From the NCBI GenBank assembly GCA_016271365.2, contig CM057456.1:1400115001-1400179000 (forward strand): a stretch of 64,000 nucleotides of DNA. Reading direction: 5' to 3'. Numbering within the stretch: position 1 is the first letter of the stretch; each line of letters begins with the position of its first letter. Made by a program: the position numbers and the translations under genes. This DNA comes from Neoceratodus forsteri (lineage: Eukaryota; Chordata; Ceratodontiformes; Ceratodontidae). Below the pieces are notes generated by a model. The model was not told the origin of the DNA. It was given only the letters and a program-made list of their open reading frames with translations, and ran no database searches. Shown one piece after another: positions 33,516 to 44,569 of this stretch.

Positions 33516-34417
33516 TTTCTATATCTGGGGGTGACTTTGGATAGTCAGTTAAACTTTAATACACACATAGAACACTTAGTAAAACAAACACATAGGAAAA
33601 TTGGAGCCTTATATGCTGTGAGTAATTATTTAACCATTGAAACAAGAAAAATAGTAGGACAAGCTTGCCTCATTCCATCCAATCAGCGATCGGGGTTCGG
33701 GGTCCACTGGTCCACAAGAGATAGATTTCTTGTACAACCTACAGGGATCAAGGTGGGTGTCCACTGGACCACCAGGGCTGTCTTTCTTTTTACATCTATG
33801 GGGTTCATGGCTTGCTGGGACTGTGTACCCGGACCTGGACTCTGCGCGGGGCACCAATCGACACCTCGCATAGCTAGAGTAGGGTTTCAGAAGCGTAACT
33901 ATGCATCGGCACAGCCAGCCATTTTTATGTTTTGGGGGTTTCAATATTGTGATGCGTGGCTTTTGCATGAGGGACCCCACATTTGCATAGGTGCATCACA
34001 ATATTGTGCACGGTGGTGCAGTCAAGGGTGCCCGGTGCAACGGTGGCCTTTGAATATGGGCACGTCCTGATGGCCCATGCAAATCCAGGGATGCACTGCG
34101 CATCCCTTCTGAATATGTGGCCCACAGTGTAAATGTATTTAAACTTGGCTCGAGTCTGGTGACTTTAGCTATATGTGTAATTTTTAGATTATTGTTAGAT
34201 ATATTGTTATTGCATGCTCTATCTGTTTTATCGTAGATAGGGATTTTAGTAATGTGCTATAAATTTGTTTTTGCAATAATTTGTTCATATTGTCTTGTGA
34301 GTGATGTATATCAAGGTTATTGTGTTGTCTTTCTATTTTGTACAACCGGGTCAAGCCTGTAAAAGGGTCAAGTGGCCCAGTGCTTCTTCCACCGGTTAAC
34401 AAATTTTAAATAAATAA
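33516..34417 (+). pseudogene. L2-like copy C, ORF2 C-terminus and 3' end
   Basis: Resumes with LGVTLDSQLNFNTHIEHLVKQTHRKIGALYAV (about 33524-33620), then is interrupted at about 33663 by the second unknown insert. AT-rich 3'UTR from 34125 ends in the family tail. No stop-free reading beyond the insert. Confidence 0.6.
33663..34125. other. Second unknown insert, with a 14-bp hairpin
   Basis: Interrupts the ORF2 C-terminus of copy C. Contains CAATATTGTGATGC (33942-33955) and its perfect reverse complement (33993-34006). The right side, reversed, reads GGGCCACATATTCAGAAGGG, again reminiscent of a Harbinger-type end. No clear left terminus. Confidence 0.3.
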
Positions 34418-34512
34418 ATAGTACCCGTCCCATCCACCCTCCGAACTCCTCTGATCCTATTCTCAGTTTATTTTATTACCTGACCCTAGATAAGGTGCTT
34501 TGGCCACCTACA
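34418..34512. other. Short spacer between LINEs
   Basis: Nothing recognised in this stretch between the tail of copy C and the next CR1 tail. Confidence 0.4.
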
Positions 34513-35190
34513 AAGAATTTGCTCTCCTGCAGAAACATAGAATTTGATGACAGATAAGGACTGCTTGCCCCACCAGTCTACCCATTATTTTTCTACTTTA
34601 ATTTTTGCTGCAGACCCTATTTGATCTACAGTGCCATCTCTTCCCACCTTCCTTACCCCTATGATCCCCTTGTGCCTATCCCAGGCATTTTTTTATCCCA
34701 CCAATGTTTTGGCCCCACTACCTTTGCTAGAAAGCTGTTCCAGGAATCCAGTACTCTTTTCGTGAAGAAGTACTTCCTCACATCTCTCCTGAATCTACCC
34801 CTTCCAGTTTCATAGTATGTCCCCTTATTCTAGAGCACATTTTTTTCTGAAAAATACTCCCTTCCTGTACCTTATTAACCCCTATGAGGTATTTAAAGGT
34901 CTCTATCATATCACCCCTTCCCTACTCTCCTCCAGGGTGTACATGTTGAGCTCCCTTAGTCTCCCCTCATAGGGCTTTTGATGCAGGTCCTGCACCATTT
35001 TGGTAGCCCCCTTCTAGACCGCCTTCATTCTGTCCATGTCCCTCCTGAGATGTGATCTCAAGAGCTGGACACAGTGTTCAAGGTGGGGCCTTAGCAGTGA
35101 TCTATATAGGGACAACACCACCTCCCTCCTTCTGCTGGTGATACCTCTTCCTATGCACCCCAGCATCCCACTAGCCCGACTGACTACCTT
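34513..35190 (-). pseudogene. CR1 host RT C-terminus and 3' tail
   Basis: Minus strand: VVSRASGMLGCIGR (about 35185-35145), TSRRREVVLSL, WRP-like thumb (about 35080), a YEGRLRELNMYTLEE block (about 34965-34930), then 3'UTR and the CR1 tail in reverse at 34513-34580 (GAAACATAGAATTTGATGAC, CAGATAAGGACTGC). Confidence 0.75.
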
Positions 35191-36318
35191 CTTTATTTAT
35201 TTATTTTATTTATTATCAAGGAAAGTACCTGTGAGCCAAAGGCTCTTTTACAGAGGTTCCACATCATAGCAATTACATAAGCACAAATTCAAAATACAGA
35301 GATTACATGTACACAATCATCAAATGTTCAGTTTACAGTAAAGTAATGTTACAGCCAGTAAAAGTATCAAATGAGGAATACAAAATACTGAGCAGAAAAT
35401 GCTAGAACAGGTTCAGTTGGTAAAGTTATGCACTTTTGCAGATATAGATGTATATTGCTTTGGGGTGAGGGTATCACACAGTAGTATAACCAGGACAAGG
35501 TCACTTGGCCCAGTTAAGAAAATAAGACAGTTAGCAACATAGGATGTTTTGGAAAACAAGATGTGTGTCATAACTAAAATGAGGTAAGCTATGAAAACAC
35601 TTATCTAGGTTGCCAGAACATGCTAAAGCATCAGTTCTTTTGTCTGAAGTGCTAATAAGAATACACAGAAGGGAGGCCCATGCTACCAGGGTGAGAAGTA
35701 ACAAGGCAGAGACCCTGAAGCCTATAGGGGGGAGTGACTTACCAGGGTGGGAGGGAGGTGAACAAAAGTAAATTGAGGAAGATGTTGAACAAAGAGAAAA
35801 TGAGGAGATGGGAAGGGTGGAAATGAAAAAATGGGGAGGAGAGAGAGGCAGAAAGCTGAGAGGGAGGGAGGAGCAAAGGATGACCATGGGCAGAGAGGGT
35901 GGGGTGGGAGGATGGGAGAGCATGGGAAAGCTGTGGAAAAGAGGGGTGGGAGGAAGGGGGAAACAAAGGGAAGGAAACAGGGAGGAGGTACACAGGGGAG
36001 GGATAGAGAGGGGATGGGGAATAGGAATATCACTGGGATGCAGGACAGTCGGGGTGGAGAGGAGAAAGGGGGGAAATGAGAGGAAAAGGAGGAGGAGAGG
36101 CAGAGGGGTAGAACAGAAAGTAAAGAGGGGAGAGGAGCAAAATTAGAGGGCAAGTAGGAAGGTGGAGGGGGAATCAGGTCCCACAATTGCAATTGTAGTT
36201 GCTACTGGAGGCTAGGGCCATACAGAGTTTAGATTTAAAAGGTCCTAACTTTACTTCTTTTGTAAGGCCTATGTCAAGCACATTGAGCCATGGAAGGGGA
36301 CGCTTAGGGTCGAATTGT

Positions 36319-37862
36319 TTACCCCCCAATGCATCTGGTTGTGTTAGGCCGGTTAAGGAGGCTTTGCAGTCCTGGAGTCATACGTCCAAGAGTAGATTTC
36401 TTGGTGAGAAGGCAAACTTGATACTTAATGAGGCAATCAAGGTTGAGCCACCCCGTCTGAGAGTATAGCTCACAGGTGTGGGTGAGGCGGGGTATGCCTA
36501 GGACTAGATGACATGCTTTGTTAAGATCTGTTCTTATACGTTTTAGTGAGAACTGGGGGGCAGCCCCATAGACTACTAGCCCATAGTCGATCACTAAGAC
36601 CACTGAGCTGTTTACTCTCATTTTTAGTGCTTCAGCAGTAAGAAATTAATGATGTCTGTACAGTAGTCCCAGTTTTGCTTTGGACGACTTTGCAATTGAG
36701 TCAATATATTGATTGAATGATAGGGTACTGTCTAGTGTCACTCCAAGGTATTTAAAAGTTTGGACCATTTGAAGAGGAGAGTTCTGACTGTTCAGAATGT
36801 GAAGATGGTGAGTACGGTGTTTGTTACTTGATGACGTGAATAACATGATCTTGTATTTTTTGTAATTAAGGAGTAATTTGAATTGAAGGAACCAATGTTA
36901 TACAGCGGAGAAATTAGCCTGCATTTGCTTTTCAAGCATAGAGGGGTCGACATTGCATGAATATAGGACTGCGTCATCTGCGTAAAGCAGAACGTGGTCG
37001 TTTACAGATTGTGCGAGGTTGTTTATAATTAAACTGAACAGTAGGGGCCAAGGATAGAGCCTTGGGGAACCCCTGTAGTGACATTATGATTTTCGGAGAA
37101 GGTGTCTTGTATTTTCACTTTTTTGACCCTCCTGGTGAGGTAGCTCCTGGACCAGTCTACAGATTCAGAGGAGATGCCAGTAAGGGCCAGCTGACCCAGG
37201 AGCAAGTTATGGTTTACGGTGTTGAAGGCCTTGGTGAGGTCAATGTACATAGCCCCCACCAAGAGCCCTTTGTCCAGGGCATTGTGAATAAAGTTGGTAT
37301 ACTCAACTAGAACGGTTGTAGTACTGTGTTGTTTGAGAAAGTTGTGTTGTTGCCGGAATTGCAGTTTGTATTTGTCTAGATATTCTGCCAGCTGGTTGGA
37401 AACGATGCACTCTAATGCCTTTGAGAGAGGGGGTAAGATTGATATTGGGCGGTAGTTTGCAAAGTTGGTTCTGTCTCCACTTTTAAAGACAGAGGTGACA
37501 ACCACCACCTTCCAGATCCATGGGAATTCACCAGATATCAGGGAAAGATTTAGGATTTTGGTGAGGGGAGTGAGAATTATGTCCAGGGTGAGTCTAACTA
37601 GTTTGAGGTCAAGTTGATCATTACTAGTCCTGGAATTTCCAAGAGCTTTTATGAGATATTTTTTAGCCTCATGAGGGGTGATAACTCTAAGGTAGAAGGG
37701 CGGATGGGAATTTGATTGGGTCCCTAGGTTTTGTTTGGGATATATATCAGTTGGGGGTTGGAGGAAGCTAGGAGGCAGCGCACCGCTGAGGTCAGTAAAT
37801 GCCTTGTTGAAAACATTAGCTATGTGGTAGTGATCCTGCATGGGATGACCCTCAGTGTTCAA
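36319..37862 (-). pseudogene. L2-like RT (copy A)
   Basis: Long open stretch of 277 residues (37862-37029): AFTDLSGALPPSF, LKLVRLTLDIILTPLTKILNLSLISGEFP (about 37610-37520), FANYRPISILPPLSKALE (about 37460-37405), VGAMYIDLTKAFNTVNHNLL (about 37260-37205), TTGVPQGSILGP (about 37080-37045). After a frameshift the catalytic YADD is intact at 36973-36984 (LLYADDAVLYS). The downstream QTFKYLGVTLDSTLSFNQYI (about 36765) and the C-terminal LVIDYGLVVYGAAP (about 36590) follow. The best-preserved L2-like RT in the window. Confidence 0.8.
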
Positions 37863-39235
37863 AAAGGTGGGAGGAGATTTATTGGGTTTTCCGGATAGAG
37901 ACTTGATGGTCTCCCAGAACTGACAGCTGTCACCTCAGGAGTTTGTCAGCTCACTCTTAAAGTAATTTTTTTTGGCCTTACATGTAGCCCAGGTGCACTT
38001 ATTACAGGCAGTTCTATAATTCTGGTTGTCTGCCAGGGGGCTAGAGATTCTAGCTTTGTGCCACAGGGTGTCTCTATGTTTCATGAGGGCTAGTAACTCG
38101 GGGGGGGGGGATCCAGAAGCTGTTGTAATCACGGATCTTTTGTTTAGTGTAGGGGGCACAGATATTACATACTGCATTAAACTTGTTTATGAAGCTTTCG
38201 AGTGCAGCATTGATGTCAGTGCTGGAGTCAAGAAAGCTCCAATCTTGGAGGCTGAAGTGAACTCTTAGAGCTTCCAGTTTGCCTTTCTTCAGGAGTCTGG
38301 AATTGACAGTTTTGGCTGGCACCTTTTGGGTCTTATTAGACCATTTGCATATTATTCGGGAGTAGTCACTGACAGAGTCCTGGAGAACTGAAATGGAGGT
38401 TATTCTACAAGGCTGGTTTGTGACCATCCAGTCGTTTATGGTACCTGTGCCTGTCCGGTAATTAAGCTATGCTGGGGTGTCTATCTGTTGCATGAGATTG
38501 AGTGAGAATAGTAAGTCCTTATAGAGGCCAGCATCAGGGGAGGACCAGTTAATATTAAAGTTCCTGACCATTATCAGCTCAGTGTTTAGGCTCCGATCTG
38601 AGACATAGTCGATCACAGATTTGAAGCTGACAGCTAGCTTGTTCCTTCAGAGGAATATATACTGAGACTATGGTAAGAGTTTATTTTTTTAGTTGTTTAA
38701 CCAGGAGTAGCACACTAAGCTGAATGCTTTTTTACAGGTGCATCCTGGGAGTACAGGGAAGTTAAGTGACTTGCTCAGGGTCACACAGTATGCAAGTGGA
38801 AGCTGTGGGATTCAAACCCAGGTCTGGTCTGCTGGATGTCACCAGATTTGCAGCTCAGAGCCTTAACCCACTGCACTATACTGCCTCCCTTCATGCTGTT
38901 CATGCCGAACATTACTTTTATGGCCAGCAGTTGAGCCACACATTTGGTGTCATACTGATTTAGATTTAATCCTGGATGTGGTCTTTGACATAGATAACAC
39001 ACCCTCCTCCTCTTTTACCAAGTCTATCTAGTCTGAAAGAGACATACCCAGAGAGCTGAACAGCAGAGTCGGGCATTCTGGGTGATAGCCAGGTCTCTAC
39101 CACAGCGAGGATGTCAGGCTGGTGTTGCATGACCCAGACTTGGAGGGTATCGATTTTTGCCAGTAGACTGCAGATATTTATCAATGCTGTGGTTAGACCA
39201 TTCTGTTTTTTATGTAAAGTTGCAGTGCATGACAT
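37863..39235 (-). pseudogene. L2-like endonuclease and linker (copy A)
   Basis: Starts near TTALINICSLLAKIDTLQVWVMQHQPDILAVVETWL (39190-39080; ETW carries the catalytic Glu) and RLDRLGKRGGGCVIYVKD (about 39030-38980). Interrupted by the SINE at 38680-38889. Continues with a VRNFNINW block (about 38560, GDFN degraded to RNFN), a DYNSF.IPP linker (about 38130) and a conserved helical stretch ALMKHRDTLWHKARISSP.ADNQNYR (about 38085-38010). Broken. Confidence 0.7.
38680..38889 (-). mobile_element. MIR-like CORE-SINE, antisense copy
   Basis: Reverse strand reads GGGAGGCAGTATAGTGCAGT, a tRNA-like head with a box-B-like GGGTTTGAATCC, the MIR-type core TGTGACC.TGAGCAAGTCAC, and a 3' end TTAGTGTGCTACTCCTGGTT with a T/A-rich tail. 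Inserted in the L2-like endonuclease. Confidence 0.8.
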
Positions 39236-39314
39236 TGGACTGGATTAGGGTGCATGTTCCCTGAGATTAGCAGGAGCAACCATGTTAGTCTTATTGCCTG
39301 CTACTTCAGTCACA

Positions 39315-39722
39315 TTAGGGCCTGTGATAGGCTGACATAGCAAGTTTTTTGTGCTTGTCACGGTAGGCTAGAAGCACATCAATGATTGGTGGTGGGAGGG
39401 GATGCCCATAACAGCTACAAGGCTTATGGTCCCATGTAGTAGAGGGTATGTTGCTTAGGGTTGATGGCATTAGTGTACTAGTGGTTTTAGAGTTTTTCAG
39501 GCTTTGTTCCTGTGACATTTCAGTCTGGGGGCAGTGAATTTTAGAGTCTTTAACATTCTGAGGTGTGCAAAATAAAGGGTCATATTCATAATGAGGTGCG
39601 CATTTTGAAGGATTCTTTGCTGTTGAGGGAGTCAGAGCTAGCACTGAGAGTATAAGGCAGAGGGTTCTAAGAAGGAGCATATCGTCACCTACGAGGGGAA
39701 AAAGGCAGGGGCTGATTCTCAA
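39315..39722 (-). pseudogene. N-terminal open stretch upstream of the endonuclease (copy A)
   Basis: 135 residues, with a hydrophobic N-terminal run (MLLLRTLCLILSVLALTPS) that looks like a signal or membrane segment, then Cys/Ser/Pro-rich sequence ending PPIIDVLLAYRDKHKKL. It is in a different frame from the endonuclease. It could be ORF1 or an N-terminal extension of this LINE family. No known domain is recognised. Confidence 0.4.
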
Positions 39723-40199
39723 AGGAATTAGCAGTAGAAGGGGGGGGCACCTTGGGGGGATACCATCTTTTGGGACCCTAGAAGGTAGTTGTATTTTAAA
39801 TGAAAGAACAAGGTCCCTCTAGTGACGGATCTGTATTAACTGCTAATGGGGAAATGGAAAAAAGAATTATGGTGTCAGACACTGATATTGGCTCCAAAGG
39901 CTACCTTGCTTGCTGTAAGTAGCGGTGGGTCTGAGGGCTGGGGCAGCTTGGAGACCCTGAGGTGCCTGAAATGGCAGGACCCTGAAATGGAGCAGACAGC
40001 AGGGATTAAACAGAGGGTAAAGCGAGGGGGAGCCTGTGCTGAATATTCAGGGGAGGGACAAGCACACTGCAGCTTAAAAGGAATTTCAACTCCAAAAAGA
40101 GTTTCAGCTCCTTGTAGGTACTGCCTGAGGTCAGTCGTGGCACACTTTAATGTTAGCCAAACTGCAAAAATAAAGTGGTTTTCAACTCTGGGTTAAAAC

Positions 40200-41167
40200 T
40201 GCATATCATGAAACACTGCTTGGCCACCTTCAGGTCATCTGATATGATTACCCCAGGTCTCTTTTCTGCATGGCCAATGACAGTATCACTCCACCCCTTT
40301 TGTACTCCACCCCGGGTTTCCATGGCCCAAGTGCATTATTTTGCATTTCTTTGCATTAAAACCCAGCTGCCATACCCTTGACCACTCCTCCAGTTTTTGT
40401 AGATCTCTGTCCATCCTCCCCCCCTCTGCCCAGCATTTCCACCCTGTTGCAGAACCATGTTATCTGCAAAGAGGCAGACTTTCTCTTCCAGGTCCTTTGC
40501 TATGTCACTTATAAAGACATTAAAGAGGACTGGTCCCAGCACTGAACCCTGGTTTACCCAGCTGGTCACCCTCCCTTCCCCGGAGCAAACTCCATCCTCT
40601 GTCTCCTATCCCCCAGCTAATTTTTTAACCAGGTTACTACCTCATTGCCCACCCCCAAGCTGGCTAACTTCTTTACTAGTCTCCTATGTGGAATGGTGTT
40701 GAAAGCCTTGCTGAAATCCAGTAAGGCCATGTCCACTGCCCCCCCCCCACTCCAACTCCTTGGTCACCTAGTCAAAAAATCTATCAGATTTGTTTTGAGT
40801 GTCCTTCCCTCTGTGAAACCATGCTGCCTTGGAGCCTGTAACTCACTGAATTCAAGAATTCCACAATCATTTCCTTTAGCAGAGTTTCCAATAACTTACC
40901 CACCACTGATGTCAGACTGACAGGTCTATGACTGTCCCCCTCTTCCCTGCTACCACTTTGGTGAAGTGGGACTACATCTGCCTTTCTCCAGTCCACCAGG
41001 ACCTTTCCAGTCTCCAGTGATGTGTTGCATAATTCTGTCAGAGGTGTAGCTAGTAATTCCCTGAGCTCCCTCAGCCTGCATATTTTTGTCCACCTTCAGG
41101 TTAGCAAGTACTTTCTGTACTTTTTTCCCTCCCATCAAAGCTTCTGCTGCTTTTTTGCTGTCCCTAC
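40200..41167 (-). pseudogene. CR1 host RT middle part
   Basis: Minus strand, from DSKKAAEALMGGKKVQKVLANLKVDKNMQAEGAQGI (41165-41060), WRKADVVPLHQSGSREEGD and RPVSLTSVVGKLLETLLKE (40985-40880), a truncated SMVSQREGHSKQI palm region, QGSVLGPVLFNVFISDIAKDLEEKVCLFADN (40555-40460; the catalytic FADD has become FADN), then MQRNAK and ISDDLKVAKQ (about 40230). Ends at the L2-like insertion. Confidence 0.75.
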
Positions 41168-41529
41168 TAGGGCTGTACAATACTTTTCTCTGAATATTCA
41201 GCCAAATATTTGGGTGCTCGGTATTCAGCTAGCCATTTAAAACAAAACAAAAAAAGCTCCCCAGTCCAAAGCTCAGTAGAATTACATAACCCCTGTCCCC
41301 CAACCACTCTCAGCAGCCCAGAGTCTCCCTTCTCCCCCCAAGCACCAACAATTACATTTATTTTTATTAGTTTGAACAGTGCAAAATAAAAATTCCCCCA
41401 ATGGATAACCGGCACAACTCACCCACCTCCATGACTGACTGCCGTCATTCTTAAGCGTTCATTTGTGTCTAAAAATATTGAGTTATGTTCCCCCCCCCCC
41501 CACAGCACCCTGACCCTGCCAGCACCAGC

Positions 41530-41726
41530 TGTGACATGGACAGCCAGCTGTATGACCATTTTTTTGTAGATATAAAAATGTGTATGGACTGTCTCCCATG
41601 AGAAAAAGCTGAAACAGCATGTGAGATCACACACACTCACATAGGTTTTAGATACCAGGTGCTACATGGCAGGCCTGAAGCTAATGACAGAGTAGAACAG
41701 ACCTTGATCAAGGATATCCTGTTTTA
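41530..41726 (+). repeat. 5' LTR, first part
   Basis: Begins TGTGACATGGACAGCC and matches the 3' LTR start (TGTGATGTGGACAGCC, 50612). Cut after CTGTTTTA at 41726 by the CR1 insertion. The LTR resumes at 44570. Confidence 0.9.
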
Positions 41727-42130
41727 CATACTAACATACTATTTGCCAGAAGATTAGGCCTTACGGTCTATCAAGTCTGCTCGAACCTCAGATCCCTAGT
41801 TGGGTGCTGAGGCCCCCCCCCTTTGTGTTCCAGAAACCCCTATCATCCATCCCTACCCCCCTGGGACAGGCCATCATCTGATACATCCACTTTCTGTGTC
41901 TGTCCCACCCTCTCTTGAAGCCCTCTACTGTGGATCTCTGAACCAGCTTGCCAGGCAGTGCATTCCAAGGGTCCACCACCCTCTCAGTGAAAAACCTCCT
42001 CCTCTTCCCCCCCTCACCCTTCCACCTTCCAACTTCAAACCATGCCCTCTGGTGATACCTCCCTGCTTTAGTCTAAAGATCCCCTCCGTGTTTACCCTAT
42101 TTATTCCCTTGAGGTACTTGAAGACCTCAA

Positions 42131-43285
42131 TCATGTGCCCCTGTCTCTCCTCTCCTCCAATGGAAACAGGCAGAGCTCTTCAAGTCTGTCCTCATAAGTC
42201 AAATCCCCTAGCCCTCGTATCATCTTAGTTGCCCTCCTCTGTACCCTCTCTAGGAGCTGTATGTCCCTCTTCAAGTGTGGTCTCCAGTACTGTACACAGT
42301 ACTCAAGGTGTGGTCTAACCAGTCCATTGTACAGTGGCGGAATCACTTCTTTGCTCCTAGAGGTGATCCCCCTTATGATGCATCCCAACATCCTGTTTGC
42401 CTTGCTAGCCGCTCTCCTGCACTGCTCAGAGTTATTCATACATGCATCTACCATGACCCCTAGGTCTTTTTCCCCTATTGAGGCCTCCAGCGCCTCCCCT
42501 CCCAGGGTGTACCTGTGTTTAGGGTTTCCCCGCCCAAGATGTAACACTTTACACTTGGTGATATTGAAATTTAATTTCCATGTGTGAGCCCAGCTTTCCA
42601 GGGTGTCCAGGTCCCTTTGCAGGGCCAACCTCCCCTCTTCTCCCTCAACTACTGCTCCCATCTTGGAGTCATCAGCGAAGAGACTCATTTCACACCCTAT
42701 ACCCTCCCTGATGTCCGATATGTATGCATTAAACTGGATCGGGCCCAGGACTGAGCCCTGCAGTACCCCACTACCAACCTCTCTAGGGTTCGAGAGCTCC
42801 CCACAGACCACTACTCTATGGGTGCATCCAGTTAGCCAGTTTTCAATCCATCTGACCATCAAAGGGCCTACTCCTAACCCCATCAGTTTCTCCACCAGAT
42901 CATTGTGGGGGACAGAGTCAAACGCCTTGCTGAAGTCCAAGAATAATACATCCACAGGCTTTCCCCTGTCCAGTTCTGATGTCACCCATTCGTAGAACTC
43001 CACAAGATTGGTTTGACATGATCTACCTGGCACAAACCCATGTTGCCGACTATCCAGACCTCCCACCTCCTCCAAGTGCACCCCCAGTTGTTCCTTTAGT
43101 ATACTCTCCATTAATTTTCCCACCACTGAGGTCAAACTGATGGGTCTATAATTACCTGGTACTTCTCTCGACCCCCCTTTATGGGTTGGCACCACATGTA
43201 CCTCTCGCCAATCCCTAGGTACCCTCCCTGTCTCAAGTGACCTGTTGAAGAGCTCCGCCAGGGGTGCAGCCAGTATGTCCACCAA
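42131..43285 (-). pseudogene. CR1-like RT with a long open frame
   Basis: 384 uninterrupted residues on the minus strand: PLAELFNRSLETGRVPRDWREVHVVP (about 43260-43190), NYRPISLTSVVGKLMESILKE (about 43155-43100), QHGFVPGRSCQTNLVEFYEW (about 43050-42990), LFLDFSKAFDSVPHNDLVEK (about 42945-42890), GSGVLQGSVLGPIQFNAYISD (about 42780-42720), FADDSK (about 42680, catalytic), GEKDLGVMVDA (about 42465) and PHLEYCVQYWRPHLKRDIQLLERVQRRATK (about 42310-42225). A frameshift at about 42131 leads to MIEVFKYLKGIN. All catalytic residues are intact. The endonuclease (44569-43870) is in other frames and 5'-truncated. The start codon is not meaningful because the copy is truncated. Confidence 0.85.
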
Positions 43286-43288
43286 TTC

Positions 43289-44569
43289 CTATAGTACTGT
43301 TGGATGAATGCCATCCGGCCCAGGAGATTTGTCTTTCTTTAGGGCCTTGAGGGCTAACCACACCCTTTTGGTGGAGATAGCATCATCCGTCCCCTCCACC
43401 TTATTGGCCTTTTTATCCTTATCCAGATGTGACACCCCTGGGGTACCTCTCCCTCCCTCTTGCTCCATTTCTGTTGCTCCCCTAATCCCACTCACTGCAG
43501 CATCTATCCCCATTGTGTCTTGCTTTGTAGATATCCCATCCCCCTCCCTAGTGAACACTGAGGCAAAGTACTCGTTAAATACCTCTGCCTGGTCCCTCGC
43601 CTCTTCCACCCACCCTCCTTCTGATCTCAATCTGCTGAGATGGCCCTTAGTTTTTCTCTGCTCCCCAATGTACTGGAAGAACCCCTTTTCCCCTCCATGT
43701 ATCCCCTGTGTCAGCCGTCACTCTTTACTGGACTTTACTCCCCTCACCATCTGGGTGACTTTTCTAGATGCAAGATGGTACATTTCCTTATCCCTATCCC
43801 CTCTTGTTGTTTTATATTTTTTGTAGGCCGCCTTCTTTGCTCTGACCGCTACCTGTACCTCACTGGGCCACTAGCATGGTTTATGTGACCTTGTTCCCTT
43901 ACGTTTCAACTTAGCGCAGATCCTGACTGCCTCATGAAGTCCCCATTTTATGACCTCCCATCTCCTTTCCACACTTGTCATTGATGTAATCCCCTTCAAG
44001 TGATCCTTGAGAATATTTCCCATGCCCATAAAGTCTGCCCCCCTGAAGTCCACTGCCAGTGTCCTAGATCCCCCCTCCCCATGCTTATTTGAAACCAGAC
44101 AGTATTGTGGTCGCTCCCAGTCGGGGTCCTCTACAACCAGGTCCTTACCAGATCCCCATCTGCCAGAACCACATCAGGACATGTCCCTCCCTTGTGAGCT
44201 CCATCACATGCTGTGTTAAGAACACATCCTGGAAGCAGTCCAGCAGCCTCTGCTCCTTGGCCACCTTAGAGGACATGGTTCCCCAGTTTGTACCTGGCAT
44301 ATTAAGGTCCCCTGTCAACACCACTCCTTCCCCTTTTGGTCCACACTGGGCAATGATGTTGTCCAGCAAACCATCCTCTAGAACATCACTCATCCCAGGG
44401 GGCTTATATACTACACCCAGCTTGACCTTGTCTCCTGCTGGGGATCATAAGGTGACCCATAAGGCCTCCACATTTTCCTCTGCCTCTTCTACCCAAGCAA
44501 TTTCTATGTCATCTCTAATGAACATAGCCACTCCACCCCCTCTGCCCTCCTTTCTATCCTTCCTAAGCA
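43289..44569 (-). pseudogene. CR1-like endonuclease remnant and linker
   Basis: Minus strand: RKEGRGGGVAMFIRDDIE (about 44560-44510), LGVVYKPPGMSDVLEDG (about 44420-44370), VVLTGDLNMPGTNW (about 44330-44285), LDFRGADF (about 44050), then a basic linker and an ALKALKKDKSPGPDGIHPTVL segment (43360-43289) that leads into RT. Several frame changes. The N-terminal catalytic Glu region was not copied. Confidence 0.75.

Larger units (their letters stand above)
29161..34417 (+). mobile_element. L2-like LINE (copy C) with nested inserts
   Basis: Plus-strand LINE from mid-endonuclease to a 3' tail CCGGTTAACAAATTTTAAAT followed by AAATAAATA (about 34390-34417). It is interrupted by a tRNA-type SINE (29836-30445), a GC-rich insert (31097-31470), an antisense L2-like copy (31889-33515) and a second GC-rich insert (33663-34125). 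ORF2 phrases resume after each, for example VSDFKY before and YLGVTLDSQLNF after the antisense copy. Confidence 0.75.
35191..40199 (-). mobile_element. L2-like LINE (copy A), near full length
   Basis: About 5.0 kb on the minus strand inside the CR1 host: 3' tail (TTTATTTATTTATTTTATTT at 35192), pyrimidine-rich 3'UTR (purine-rich on plus, 35730-36180), ORF2 C-terminus (36319-36621), RT (36650-37862), EN (38450-39235), N-terminal stretch (39315-39722) and a possible 5' region to about 40199. It contains a MIR-like SINE at 38680-38889. A target duplication is not clear. Confidence 0.75.
41727..44569 (-). mobile_element. CR1-like LINE inserted in the 5' LTR
   Basis: Minus strand. The 3' end at left reads CATACTAACATACTATTTGC in plus orientation. 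The 5' truncation lies inside the endonuclease at 44569. The 3' LTR reads straight through the site (CTGTTTTATCTAAAG at about 50811), which proves the insertion and shows no target duplication, as is usual for CR1. Younger than the Gypsy element. Confidence 0.9.

Noticed and set aside
35722..36192. 156-codon Pro/Ser/Leu-rich minus-strand frame and overlapping plus-strand frames
   Set aside because: Low-complexity translation of the purine/pyrimidine-rich 3'UTR of an L2-like LINE; open in several frames at once.
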